From contig JAEXOU010000011.1 of assembly GCA_023439125.1 (NCBI GenBank), forward strand, positions 71,023 to 135,022: a DNA stretch of 64,000 nucleotides, read 5' to 3'. The position numbers and the translations under genes were made by a program. Shown piece by piece: positions 26,135 to 34,181 of the stretch. Below the pieces are notes generated by a model that was given only the letters and a program-made list of their open reading frames with translations, was not told the DNA's origin and ran no database searches. This DNA comes from Bacillota bacterium (GTDB taxonomy: Bacteria > Bacillota > Clostridia > Lachnospirales > Lachnospiraceae). Positions within the stretch are counted from its first letter, which is position 1. Each line of letters begins with the position of its first letter.

Positions 26135-26972
26135 ATATATCATCTTTTAACTTCGCGCTAACGACGCGGTCAAGATTAGCATAATCTTTTGTGACCTCTA
26201 TATTATCATAACCATTTTCTTCAAGAAGCTCACATACAGCAGCTGCTTGTTCACATCCAATCTCAAAATAGACCTTGCCTGCCTTGGACAAATAATTCTT
26301 TGACTGTTCTGCTAGTATACGATAGAATCTCAAACCATCTTCTGTTCCATCTAATGCGAGCAATGGCTCATAATCTTTCACTTCCGGCATTAAGGTATGA
26401 ATTACATCTGTTGGTATATATGGAGGATTTGACACAATCACATCATATCTGTTCGTCACATTAGTAAACATATTACTTTCAATGAACTCAACATCTGCTT
26501 GATTGCATATTGCATTTTCTTTCGCCAACTCCAACGCTTTACTTGATATATCCAATGCTGTAACACTCTTTGCTTTTGAAAGTTTCGCTAAACTTATAGC
26601 AATACAACCTGAACCAGTACATACATCTAATATTGCCTTGTCTTTACTATCCTTTAACACAAGTTCTACTAAGATTTCTGTATCTTGCCTTGGTATTAAG
26701 ACATGTTCATTCACAAGAAAGGTAAGTCCCATAAATTCTTGTTTACCTATAATATACTGCATCGGTTCATGTTTTAATCTTCTATAAATATAACTCTTAT
26801 ATATTTCAATCTGACTTTCTGTCATTTGATCTGTTGAATGCAATAAAAATTCAGCTCTTGTCATGTTAATAATTGCTTCCATTAGGTACCATGCATCCAA
26901 ATCTGCATTCTCAATCTTAGCATTCTCTAACTGACTTATTGCCCATTTTAAACTTTCCTGATACGTTGTCAT
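26133..26972 (-). CDS. prmC: Release factor glutamine methyltransferase
   Basis: PrmC methylates the GGQ glutamine of RF1 and RF2, which speeds termination. The 279 residues comprise an N-terminal helical domain and a SAM-dependent methyltransferase domain with motif I LDVCTGSGCIAISLAKL (about 118-134) and the catalytic SNPPYIP (about 184-190) that binds the glutamine. It lies between DUF1385 (12 bp upstream) and prfA, its substrate gene, in the usual order. Confidence 0.96.
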   Translation of the reverse strand: MTTYQESLKWAISQLENAKIENADLDAWYLMEAIINMTRAEFLLHSTDQMTESQIEIYKSYIYRRLKHEPMQYIIGKQEFMGLTFLVNEHVLIPRQDTEILVELVLKDSKDKAILDVCTGSGCIAISLAKLSKAKSVTALDISSKALELAKENAICNQADVEFIESNMFTNVTNRYDVIVSNPPYIPTDVIHTLMPEVKDYEPLLALDGTEDGLRFYRILAEQSKNYLSKAGKVYFEIGCEQAAAVCELLEENGYDNIEVTKDYANLDRVVSAKLKDDI

Positions 26973-26983
26973 ATATGCTCCTG

Positions 26984-28375
26984 CTATTGATCATCCTTGT
27001 CAAAGGAAAGATAACGATCAAGTGCCCTTAAAATTGCATCTTCTTCCTCAGAATCATCCGGTTCTAATGATGTAACAATCTCAGTAGAAGCAATAATTGG
27101 TTCTACTGGTTTACTCTTTGCTCTTTCTACAAGATTAGCATGCTTTTGCTCAGCAATCACCGGCTCATCAAATAACATTTTATCTAAAGATGCAAATTCT
27201 TCTTCAACAGTAACTGCCGTTTCTTGTTTTGAATCTGCAAGATTCTTACGCGCCTGCTCTTGCATCTTATTCCTACTAATTTCTTGTGTATGAGTGCTAA
27301 TCGTTTTATCCTTGCTTGACTTTTCCTTAGTTTTTTCGGTTTTTGTTACTACTTGCTTTGCAACTTCTTCCTTTTTAACTTCGGTATCCTGCGCTTTGCT
27401 TAAGGAAACTGGATGATTAATATTATCAGTTTGTGCATTTTTTGAAGCATCAGATTTTTTATACTTCTTACTATACTTTTTGAAGTTCTCTGCAAGGTAG
27501 GCTTTCCAATCAAAAACTGCTTCTACAGATGCAATTGCAACTTCAATCATGGAATCATCAGGCTCTTTTGTAGTTAACCCTTGCATCCACATACCTGGTT
27601 TACTTATAATACGTATGAAAATATTATCCGTTCTACCTGCTAAACGTATAATCTCATATGAGATACCGGCAATTACAGGTACTAATAAAATACGTAGTAT
27701 ATAACGTAGATAAACAGTATCTACTTGAATAAACATAAATAGTACAATACTAACTAACATAACAAAAAGCATAAAGCTTGTACCACAACGTTTATGTTCT
27801 TTGGATTGACGTTTTACATTGCTAACGGTCAATTCATATCCTTTTTCTATACAATTAATTGTCTTATGTTCTGCACCATGATATTGAAAAAAACGCTTAA
27901 TATCCTTCATCTGAGAAATAGCTACAACATATCCGACAAAAAGTGCAACTCGAAGCACACCCTCGATTAATCCCAAAATAATGAAAGAGTCAATTTTATC
28001 TGATACTAAATTTGCTAAAAATAGTGGTAATAAGATAAATACCCCTACCGCTACTACAATTGAAAGGAAAAAAGTAAGGAATGTAAAAAATCCATCGCTT
28101 GATTTTTTTTCTTTTGGCTTTTGCTCCTCTTCTTCAAAAAAAGTTGAGGAAAAAGTGATTGCTTTTGTTCCAATGAATAAAGAGTCAGCAAATGCAGCTA
28201 TTCCACGAAAGATAGGGAGTTTGAAAAGGGAATGTTTATCACTAATCCCTTTGTACTCATTTATCTCAACTGCAATTTCATCGTTTGGTTTACGTACAGC
28301 AATTGCATACTTCTCTTTATTTTTCATCATAACGCCTTCAAGTACAGCTTGACCACCAATACCAGATGATTTCAT
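26984..28375 (-). CDS. DUF1385 membrane protein with long charged C-terminal tail
   Basis: The DUF1385 core (residues about 1-310) begins GIGGQAVLEGVMMKNKEKYAIAVRKP, has four or five membrane segments, and keeps the signature FQYHGAEHKTINCIEKG followed by HKRCGTSF. Function is unknown, but it is nearly always next to prmC/prfA in Firmicutes; metal binding by the His/Cys residues is plausible. The tail (about 310-463) is rich in Lys, Glu and Thr and predicted disordered, longer than in most relatives, which have about 300 residues. The frame opens at 28399, but the AGGAAAGAGGG before the ATG at 28375 makes this the better start. Confidence 0.88.
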   Translation of the reverse strand: MKSSGIGGQAVLEGVMMKNKEKYAIAVRKPNDEIAVEINEYKGISDKHSLFKLPIFRGIAAFADSLFIGTKAITFSSTFFEEEEQKPKEKKSSDGFFTFLTFFLSIVVAVGVFILLPLFLANLVSDKIDSFIILGLIEGVLRVALFVGYVVAISQMKDIKRFFQYHGAEHKTINCIEKGYELTVSNVKRQSKEHKRCGTSFMLFVMLVSIVLFMFIQVDTVYLRYILRILLVPVIAGISYEIIRLAGRTDNIFIRIISKPGMWMQGLTTKEPDDSMIEVAIASVEAVFDWKAYLAENFKKYSKKYKKSDASKNAQTDNINHPVSLSKAQDTEVKKEEVAKQVVTKTEKTKEKSSKDKTISTHTQEISRNKMQEQARKNLADSKQETAVTVEEEFASLDKMLFDEPVIAEQKHANLVERAKSKPVEPIIASTEIVTSLEPDDSEEEDAILRALDRYLSFDKDDQ

Positions 28376-28481
28376 TTTTTCATCCCTCTTTCCTATCATT
28401 ATGATTTGTTAATACGTACAATTTAAAAATAGGTTGAGATTCCACACCTCAACCTGATTTTATCACTTTATTATCCCAAAA

Positions 28482-28688
28482 CTAGTTGTTACTAATACCA
28501 TATCTACGATTGAACTTATCAATAGCACCACGAGCTGCAGCGGCTTTCTGCTGACCTGTGTAGAAAGAATGGCACTTAGAACAAACTTCTACGTGAATTT
28601 CTGGCTTTGTTGAACCTGTAACGAATTCGTTACCACAGTTGCATGTAACTTTTGCCTGATAGTATTTTGGTTGAATTGCTTCTTGCAT
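28482..28688 (-). CDS. rpmE: Ribosomal protein L31
   Basis: A 68-residue protein of the large ribosomal subunit. Start MQEAIQPKYYQAKVTCNCGNEF and the pairs CNCG and CSKCH give the zinc-binding (type A) form with four cysteines, so a zinc-independent paralogue may exist elsewhere. Its GTG at 28697 overlaps the ribosome binding site AGAGAGG, so the ATG at 28688 is used. It follows rho by 123 bp and precedes DUF1385. Confidence 0.96.
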   Translation of the reverse strand: MQEAIQPKYYQAKVTCNCGNEFVTGSTKPEIHVEVCSKCHSFYTGQQKAAAARGAIDKFNRRYGISNN

Positions 28689-28811
28689 TATTTTCACCTC
28701 TCTATGTCAGAATCCTATGATAGTTTCTCCTTCATAGAGGAGAAAACTTGTTCATTCAAATAAACAGCTTTCTTATTATAACATACACATACTGTAAATG
28801 CAATAGTTAAA

Positions 28812-30542
28812 CTATAATTTTGTTTTTTTAATCATTTCAACAAACTCTTTATTTGACTTTGTTCCAACAAACATTTGAACGATACGTTCTACTGCTTCAT
28901 CCGATTTTAGACCATTCATTGCTTTTCTCATCAGATAGTTGGCTTCTGCTTCCGATTGTGTCAATAAAAGATCGTCTCGTCTTGTACTTGATTTTGGTAA
29001 ATCAATTGCAGGGAAAATTCTCTTTTCTGATAAGCTTCGATCTAGAACTAGTTCCATATTTCCTGTACCTTTAAATTCTTCAAACACAACATCATCCATA
29101 CGGCTTCCAGTTTCCACTAACGCAGTGGCTAAGATCGTTAAGCTACCACCCTCACGCATATTTCTTGCCGCACCAAAAAACTTCTTTGGCATGTGCAAGG
29201 CGGCAGGATCAAGGCCTCCTGATAGTGTACGTCCAGAGGATTGGCAGGTAAGGTTATATGCTCTTGCTAATCTTGTTATGCTGTCTAACAGTATTACAAC
29301 ATCTTTCTTATGTTCAACTAATCTCTTCGCTCTTTCAATTACCATCTCAGACACACGTTTATGATTATCAGGTAGTTCATCAAATGTTGAATAGATAACC
29401 TCCACATTATCCCCATGAATGGATTCCTTCATATCAGTAACTTCTTCCGGACGTTCATCAATTAAAAGAATAATCAAATGCATGTCAGGATGATTCGTTG
29501 TAATTGCTTTTGCTACTTGCTTTAACAAAGTTGTCTTACCAGCCTTTGGCTGAGAAACAATCATCCCTCTCTGCCCTTTACCAATTGGTGAGATAAGGTC
29601 TACCATTCTCATTGCTGGCCCACATCCTGCTGTTTCTAGATGTATTCTCTGATTTGGGAAAATTGGAGTTAAGTCTTCAAACCTCTTACGCTTTGTAGCC
29701 TCTGCTGGATGAAGCCCATTGATACTCTTTACATATAATAATGCACTAAATTTCTCATTCTGACTCTTTACTCTAGTATTTCCGATTAGTATATCTCCAG
29801 TTTTTAGATTGAAACGACGAATCTGAGCTGGTGATACATAAACATCATTTTCACCAGGCAAGAAATTGTCACAACGGATAAATCCATACCCCTCACTTAA
29901 TACTTCCAATATTCCTTTTTTTGTTTCTCCACTATCATATTGCTCATATTCACTTGGAATTGAAGCAATATCCGCGCGAGCATTATCCGCGCGAACATTA
30001 TCGGTGCGATCCATTTTATTATTTTCAACTTTCGTATTTTCTATTTTAGGATTTTCATTTCTTGGATTTTCATTTCTTGGATTTTCATTTTTGGTGTTTT
30101 CGTTTTTAGAATTCTCAATTGCTTTCGCGCTATCACCTTTGTTATTCCCTGCTCTCGCACTATCAAGTCGAAGTGTATTACGCTCCTTGTTATCCACTTT
30201 ATTAGGGTTAACATGTTCATTATCCAATCTTGGATTAGGATAAGTCTGAGGAGGCGTCTGACCAAAAGCCTTTATTAGAGAAGCGTTCTTATTTCGCTCG
30301 GTTCCTATTCTTTTAATCGGAGAGGAGTCTGCCCTTTTCTCTTTTACTACGCTTTCTTTTTGCTCATTCAATTCTTCTTTTTCTACAACCTCATCTTGAT
30401 TCTTTGTATTTTCTGATAACTCTGCCGAGTTCAGCGTTTCAATCAGTTCTTGTTTTCTCAGCGTAGAAACACCTTTAATTCCCTGTGCTTTTGCTAATTC
30501 ACGAAGAGCTTGCAATGGCATGCTTTCAAAATTTTGCTTCAT
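28812..30542 (-). CDS. rho: Transcription termination factor Rho
   Basis: Rho is a hexameric RNA helicase that stops transcription of untranslated RNA. The 576 residues contain the Rho_N domain (ALRELAKAQGIKGVSTLRKQELIETL, about 12-37), an Asn/Glu/Arg-rich linker of about 160 residues, the RNA-binding cold-shock fold (GILEVLSEGYGFIRCDNF, about 208-225), and the ATPase with Walker A SQPKAGKTTLL (about 327-338) and LLDSITRLARAYN. The linker has NENPRNENPRNENP repeats from a 15-bp tandem repeat at about 30030-30110. Rho of this long-linker type is known from Clostridia and Bacteroidetes and can phase separate; that link is by analogy. Confidence 0.96.
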   Translation of the reverse strand: MKQNFESMPLQALRELAKAQGIKGVSTLRKQELIETLNSAELSENTKNQDEVVEKEELNEQKESVVKEKRADSSPIKRIGTERNKNASLIKAFGQTPPQTYPNPRLDNEHVNPNKVDNKERNTLRLDSARAGNNKGDSAKAIENSKNENTKNENPRNENPRNENPKIENTKVENNKMDRTDNVRADNARADIASIPSEYEQYDSGETKKGILEVLSEGYGFIRCDNFLPGENDVYVSPAQIRRFNLKTGDILIGNTRVKSQNEKFSALLYVKSINGLHPAEATKRKRFEDLTPIFPNQRIHLETAGCGPAMRMVDLISPIGKGQRGMIVSQPKAGKTTLLKQVAKAITTNHPDMHLIILLIDERPEEVTDMKESIHGDNVEVIYSTFDELPDNHKRVSEMVIERAKRLVEHKKDVVILLDSITRLARAYNLTCQSSGRTLSGGLDPAALHMPKKFFGAARNMREGGSLTILATALVETGSRMDDVVFEEFKGTGNMELVLDRSLSEKRIFPAIDLPKSSTRRDDLLLTQSEAEANYLMRKAMNGLKSDEAVERIVQMFVGTKSNKEFVEMIKKTKL

Positions 30543-30638
30543 TCCATTTACTCCTTTATATTTTCATGTTGTGCTTGTATGGGTTTGGTACGGATAATAA
30601 TCAGAACTTTGGATATGTGAATAGATATTTTATTTACT

Positions 30639-30666
30639 ATTATATACTATTTCCCTAATCTGTCAA
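30639..30666 (-). promoter_or_regulatory. SigA promoter of rho
   Basis: Minus strand TTGACA (30666-30661), 16-bp spacer, TATAAT (30644-30639), about 100 bp before the rho start. Confidence 0.75.
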
Positions 30667-30747
30667 CTAAGCGATTTTTTTCATTTAAACATAGATAATT
30701 TAGTAAAAAATTAACACATTCCTACTATTATAAGCTTCCCCAACCTC

Positions 30748-30776
30748 TTGATAAATAAGAGTGTTAGTGTTATGAT
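30748..30776 (+). promoter_or_regulatory. SigA promoter of the malic enzyme operon
   Basis: TTGATA (30748-30753), 17-bp spacer, TATGAT (30771-30776), 43 bp before the start codon at 30820. Confidence 0.7.
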
Positions 30777-30819
30777 ATCAAGGATTACTTAAGTAGTGTG
30801 AGATACAGGAGGACGCATC

Positions 30820-31971
30820 ATGACTTTAAATGAGAGAGCTTTACAGCTTCATGTAGAATGGAACGGTAAACTAACTACAACATCGAAATGCCCGGTAAAA
30901 TCAAGAGAAGATTTAGCTCTTGCATATACTCCAGGTGTAGCAGAACCTTGTAAGGTAATTGCTAAAGATCCTGAAGCAGCATACAAATACACAATTAAGG
31001 CAAATACGGTAGCCGTTGTCAGTGATGGTAGTGCTGTATTGGGCCTTGGAAATATTGGTGCAAAAGCTGCAATGCCTGTTATGGAAGGAAAGTGTGTTTT
31101 ATTTAAGGAATTTGGCGGAATTAATGCATTTCCTATTTGCCTTGACACACAAGATACCGAAGAAATCATTCGTTGTGTAGCTGCCATTGCTCCTGCTTTT
31201 GGAGGTATCAACTTAGAAGATATCTCTGCACCTCGTTGTTTTGAGATTGAAACTCGTCTTAAGCAAATGCTTGACATACCAGTTTTCCATGATGATCAGC
31301 ATGGTACGGCAATTGTTGTGTTAGCTGGTATTATTAATGCTTTAAAAGTTACAGGTAAGAAAAAGGAAGACTGTAAAATCGTTGTCAACGGAGCCGGCTC
31401 TGCAGGTATCGCTATCTCAAAGTTACTATTAACATACGGATTTCAACATTTGACTCTCTGCGATAAAACGGGAATCCTTAATAAAAATAGTGAAGGACTT
31501 AACTGGATGCAAAAAGAAATGATGGACATCACCAATCTCACTGGACAGTCTGGTTCATTAGCAGATGCGCTTTCAGGTGCTGATATCTTTGTCGGCGTTT
31601 CTGCACCAAACATTGTCACAAAGGAAATGGTAGCTTCGATGAATAAAGATTCCATCTTGTTTGCAATGGCTAATCCTGATCCTGAAATCATGCCAGATTT
31701 AGCTAAGGAAGCTGGTGCAAAAGTAGTCGGGACTGGACGTAGTGATTTCCCTAACCAGGTTAATAATGTAGTTGCTTTTCCTGGAATCTTTAAAGGTGCA
31801 CTTGAAGGAAGAGCTCCACAGATTACAGAGGAGATGAAATTAGCTGCTGCGATTGCGATTGCAGGACTTGTCAGCGAAGAGGAATTAAATGAGAACTTCA
31901 TTATGCCAGAGGCTTTTGATCCTCGCGTTTGTGACGTAGTCAGCAATGCTGTCAAAGCTCATATTAAGTAG
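30820..31971 (+). CDS. NAD(P)-dependent malic enzyme
   Basis: It oxidatively decarboxylates malate to pyruvate, or works in reverse. The 383-residue form lacks the C-terminal phosphotransacetylase-like domain of MaeB, as in YtsJ-type enzymes. Motifs include YTPGVAEPC (about 36-44), VVSDGSAVLGLGNIGAKAAMPVMEGK, the metal/substrate block VFHDDQHGTAIVVLAG (about 154-169) and the dinucleotide-binding VVNGAGSAGIAISKLL. The ATG follows AGGAGG. Two more genes follow at 14 bp and with overlap, so it heads a plus-strand operon. Confidence 0.94.
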   Translation: MTLNERALQLHVEWNGKLTTTSKCPVKSREDLALAYTPGVAEPCKVIAKDPEAAYKYTIKANTVAVVSDGSAVLGLGNIGAKAAMPVMEGKCVLFKEFGGINAFPICLDTQDTEEIIRCVAAIAPAFGGINLEDISAPRCFEIETRLKQMLDIPVFHDDQHGTAIVVLAGIINALKVTGKKKEDCKIVVNGAGSAGIAISKLLLTYGFQHLTLCDKTGILNKNSEGLNWMQKEMMDITNLTGQSGSLADALSGADIFVGVSAPNIVTKEMVASMNKDSILFAMANPDPEIMPDLAKEAGAKVVGTGRSDFPNQVNNVVAFPGIFKGALEGRAPQITEEMKLAAAIAIAGLVSEEELNENFIMPEAFDPRVCDVVSNAVKAHIK

Positions 31972-31985
31972 ATAAGGACAATTCA

Positions 31986-32960
31986 ATGATACAATGGAAT
32001 GATAAACGTTACTTTTCACTCGACTATTATTTAAAGGAAACCTTTCATAACAAAGTCTATAAACTTTCCTTAAATGGTGGTATGACTTGTCCAAATCGTG
32101 ATGGTAAAATAGGAGTTGGTGGTTGTATCTTCTGTAGTGAAGGAGGTTCGGGTGATTTTGCAACAAATGCTACACTTTCCATTACGAATCAAATTGAAAG
32201 TGCAAAATCACTTGTAAAATCAAAGGTAAAAAGTAATCAATATATCGCTTACTTTCAAGCTTTTACAAATACGTATGCCCCAGTAGAATATCTAGAGCGT
32301 ATTTTTACGCAAGCTATTCAACATCCTGATATTGTAGCATTATCGATTGCAACCAGACCTGATTGTCTTCCCGTTGAGGTCTTAGATTTGTTAACAAGAT
32401 TAAATCAGATAAAGCCTGTTTATCTTGAGCTTGGGCTTCAAACCTGTCACGAGAATACTGCTACATTAATCCGTCGTGGCTACCCTCTTTCTGTGTTTGA
32501 AGAAGCTGTAATGGAATTATCGAAGCGTAATATTTTAACTGTCGTTCACGTAATACTTGGCTTACCGAAGGAAAAAAGTACAGATATCCTTGCTACAATC
32601 AAGTATCTCAATACACTTCCAATTCATGGTGTTAAACTACAATTAATGCATGTTTTAAAACATACAGAACTGGAAAAACTTTACCTGCGTGAACCATCGA
32701 TGTTTCATATGATGAATTTTGATGACTATATAAATACATTAATCAATTGTTTGGAGCATTTACGTAGTGATATTGTCATTCACCGAATTACTGGAGATGG
32801 ACCAAAAAAATTATTAATTGCTCCTTTGTGGAGTGCTAATAAACGACTCGTATTAAATACAATAAATCAACAGCTTGTTTTAAGAGACACATACCAAGGA
32901 GTAAAATATTCTGTTACGAAAGGAGAATACCATGCAAGCGGAAACTCTGATGCTTTATAA
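31986..32960 (+). CDS. Radical SAM protein, TIGR01212 (YhcC) family
   Basis: The 324-residue enzyme carries a 4Fe-4S cluster that cleaves SAM. The cluster motif is the family-specific C-x(10)-C-x(2)-C in LNGGMTCPNRDGKIGVGGCIFCSEGG (cysteines about 36, 47 and 50). The barrel continues with SIATRPDCLP, EL GLQTCH and a closing domain around HRITGDGPKKLLIAP. Function in this family is unknown; E. coli YhcC is the best-known member. The gene is 14 bp after malic enzyme, and its 3' end overlaps the next gene by 29 bp. Confidence 0.92.
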   Translation: MIQWNDKRYFSLDYYLKETFHNKVYKLSLNGGMTCPNRDGKIGVGGCIFCSEGGSGDFATNATLSITNQIESAKSLVKSKVKSNQYIAYFQAFTNTYAPVEYLERIFTQAIQHPDIVALSIATRPDCLPVEVLDLLTRLNQIKPVYLELGLQTCHENTATLIRRGYPLSVFEEAVMELSKRNILTVVHVILGLPKEKSTDILATIKYLNTLPIHGVKLQLMHVLKHTELEKLYLREPSMFHMMNFDDYINTLINCLEHLRSDIVIHRITGDGPKKLLIAPLWSANKRLVLNTINQQLVLRDTYQGVKYSVTKGEYHASGNSDAL

Positions 32961-33453
32961 GCTAATAGTTCTGTACATTCTGGATAAGGTTGATTTTCCA
33001 CTAACCAATGGTCAATTGACTAACTTTATCCTTGAAAAAGAGTATACGAATTACTTTAATATTCAGCAAGCAATCTCGGAACTAATAGATGATAACTACA
33101 TCAGTTCGGAAACAATCCGTAACAGTTCCTTGTATCAAATCAGTGAATCAGGAAAAGAGACGTTATCCTTTTTCAGCCACAATATATCACAGGCAATACG
33201 TGATGATATCGATGCTTATCTAAAGGAACACAAGTATAGCCTTCGTAATGAAGTTTCTACACTTGCCGATTATTACGAAAATAAGAAAGATGAATATATT
33301 GCAAGACTTCGCGTCATGGAAGGAGACAGTGCAATCATTGAACTGAAACTTTCTGTACCAACAGAACGAGAAGCTAATCTTGTATGTAATAATTGGAGAA
33401 ATAAAAGTTCGGACATATATGCTTACGTAATTTCAACACTCATTGCAGACTAA
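32932..33453 (+). CDS. DUF4364 family winged-helix protein
   Basis: The 173-residue protein begins with a winged-helix-like domain (about 1-80: KLIVLYILDKVDFPLTNGQLTNFIL, then IQQAISELIDDNYI and a wing SSLYQISESGKETLSFF) and ends in a helical/strand part. DUF4364 is a clostridial family that may be related to PadR/MarR-type regulators, so DNA binding is likely but unproven. It starts inside the radical SAM gene (29-bp overlap, GAAAGGAG ribosome binding site) and ends in a bidirectional terminator. Confidence 0.85.
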   Translation: MQAETLMLYKLIVLYILDKVDFPLTNGQLTNFILEKEYTNYFNIQQAISELIDDNYISSETIRNSSLYQISESGKETLSFFSHNISQAIRDDIDAYLKEHKYSLRNEVSTLADYYENKKDEYIARLRVMEGDSAIIELKLSVPTEREANLVCNNWRNKSSDIYAYVISTLIAD

Positions 33454-33502
33454 AAATAGGGCGAGATCAGGTAATGAATTTACACTGATACCGCCCTTTT
33501 CT
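33453..33502. terminator. Bidirectional terminator between DUF4364 and engB
   Basis: GGGCG (33459-33463) and ATCAG (33466-33470) pair with CTGAT (33485-33489) and CGCCC (33492-33496). A run of A precedes and TTTTC follows. It lies between convergent genes. Confidence 0.85.
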
Positions 33503-34135
33503 TTATTCTGTTTCTTTATTTTTGGTATCTTTTATCGAGTTTTCCTCTTCTTGTACCATATTATCTGTAATACATTCCCATATTACATCTCGACCTTCTT
33601 TTGTTAAAGCCGAAAATGGAATAATTTTTGTGTGAGCACTCGCTTGTAACCCTTGTCGCAAAACTTTAATCTGTTTATCTCTTTGGCTTCGATTGATCTT
33701 ATCTAACTTTGTGGCAATAACAACAGGTTCAAATCCATGATGAACAATCCACTGATACATTTCTTTATCATTTGTGGATGGTTCATGTCGAATGTCAACT
33801 AAAAGAAAGATTACTTTTAATTGTTTACTTGTTTTTAAATACCGTTCAATCATCATTCCCCATTTTGCCTTCAACTCCATAGATACTTTCGCATAACCAT
33901 AACCAGGAAGATCAACAAAATATAAACGATTATTAATTTTATAGAAGTTGATTGTTTGAGTCTTCCCTGGCTGGGATGATGTTCTCGCAAATGATTTTCG
34001 ATTTATAAGCGAATTGATCAGTGAGGATTTCCCAACGTTGGATTTCCCTGCAAACGCAAACTCCTCCATCAGATTATCTGGCAATTTACTTGTAATCCCA
34101 CATACGGTTTCAAGTTCCACTTGATTAACGTTCAT
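33503..34135 (-). CDS. engB: Ribosome biogenesis GTPase EngB/YsxC
   Basis: An essential GTPase that helps assemble the 50S subunit. The 210 residues have G1 GKSNVGKSS (about 30-38), switch region FARTSSQPGKTQTINFY, G3 DLPGYGYAKV (about 74-83) and G4 TKLDK (about 142-146). It is the last gene behind lon (46-bp gap), as in many Firmicutes. The C-terminal 20 residues are acidic and extra compared with the family. Confidence 0.96.
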   Translation of the reverse strand: MNVNQVELETVCGITSKLPDNLMEEFAFAGKSNVGKSSLINSLINRKSFARTSSQPGKTQTINFYKINNRLYFVDLPGYGYAKVSMELKAKWGMMIERYLKTSKQLKVIFLLVDIRHEPSTNDKEMYQWIVHHGFEPVVIATKLDKINRSQRDKQIKVLRQGLQASAHTKIIPFSALTKEGRDVIWECITDNMVQEEENSIKDTKNKETE

Positions 34136-34181
34136 TTATTTAACTCCAATCCGTCCACAACGGACTCTAGATAATGGTTGA

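Noticed and set aside
29866..30243. 125-residue plus-strand frame opposite rho
   Set aside because: It is the antisense of the rho low-complexity repeats; there is no ribosome binding site and the protein is a shadow of repeated codons.
30849..31277. 142-residue minus-strand frame inside malic enzyme
   Set aside because: Complete overlap with a strongly conserved gene, and the translation has no recognisable features.
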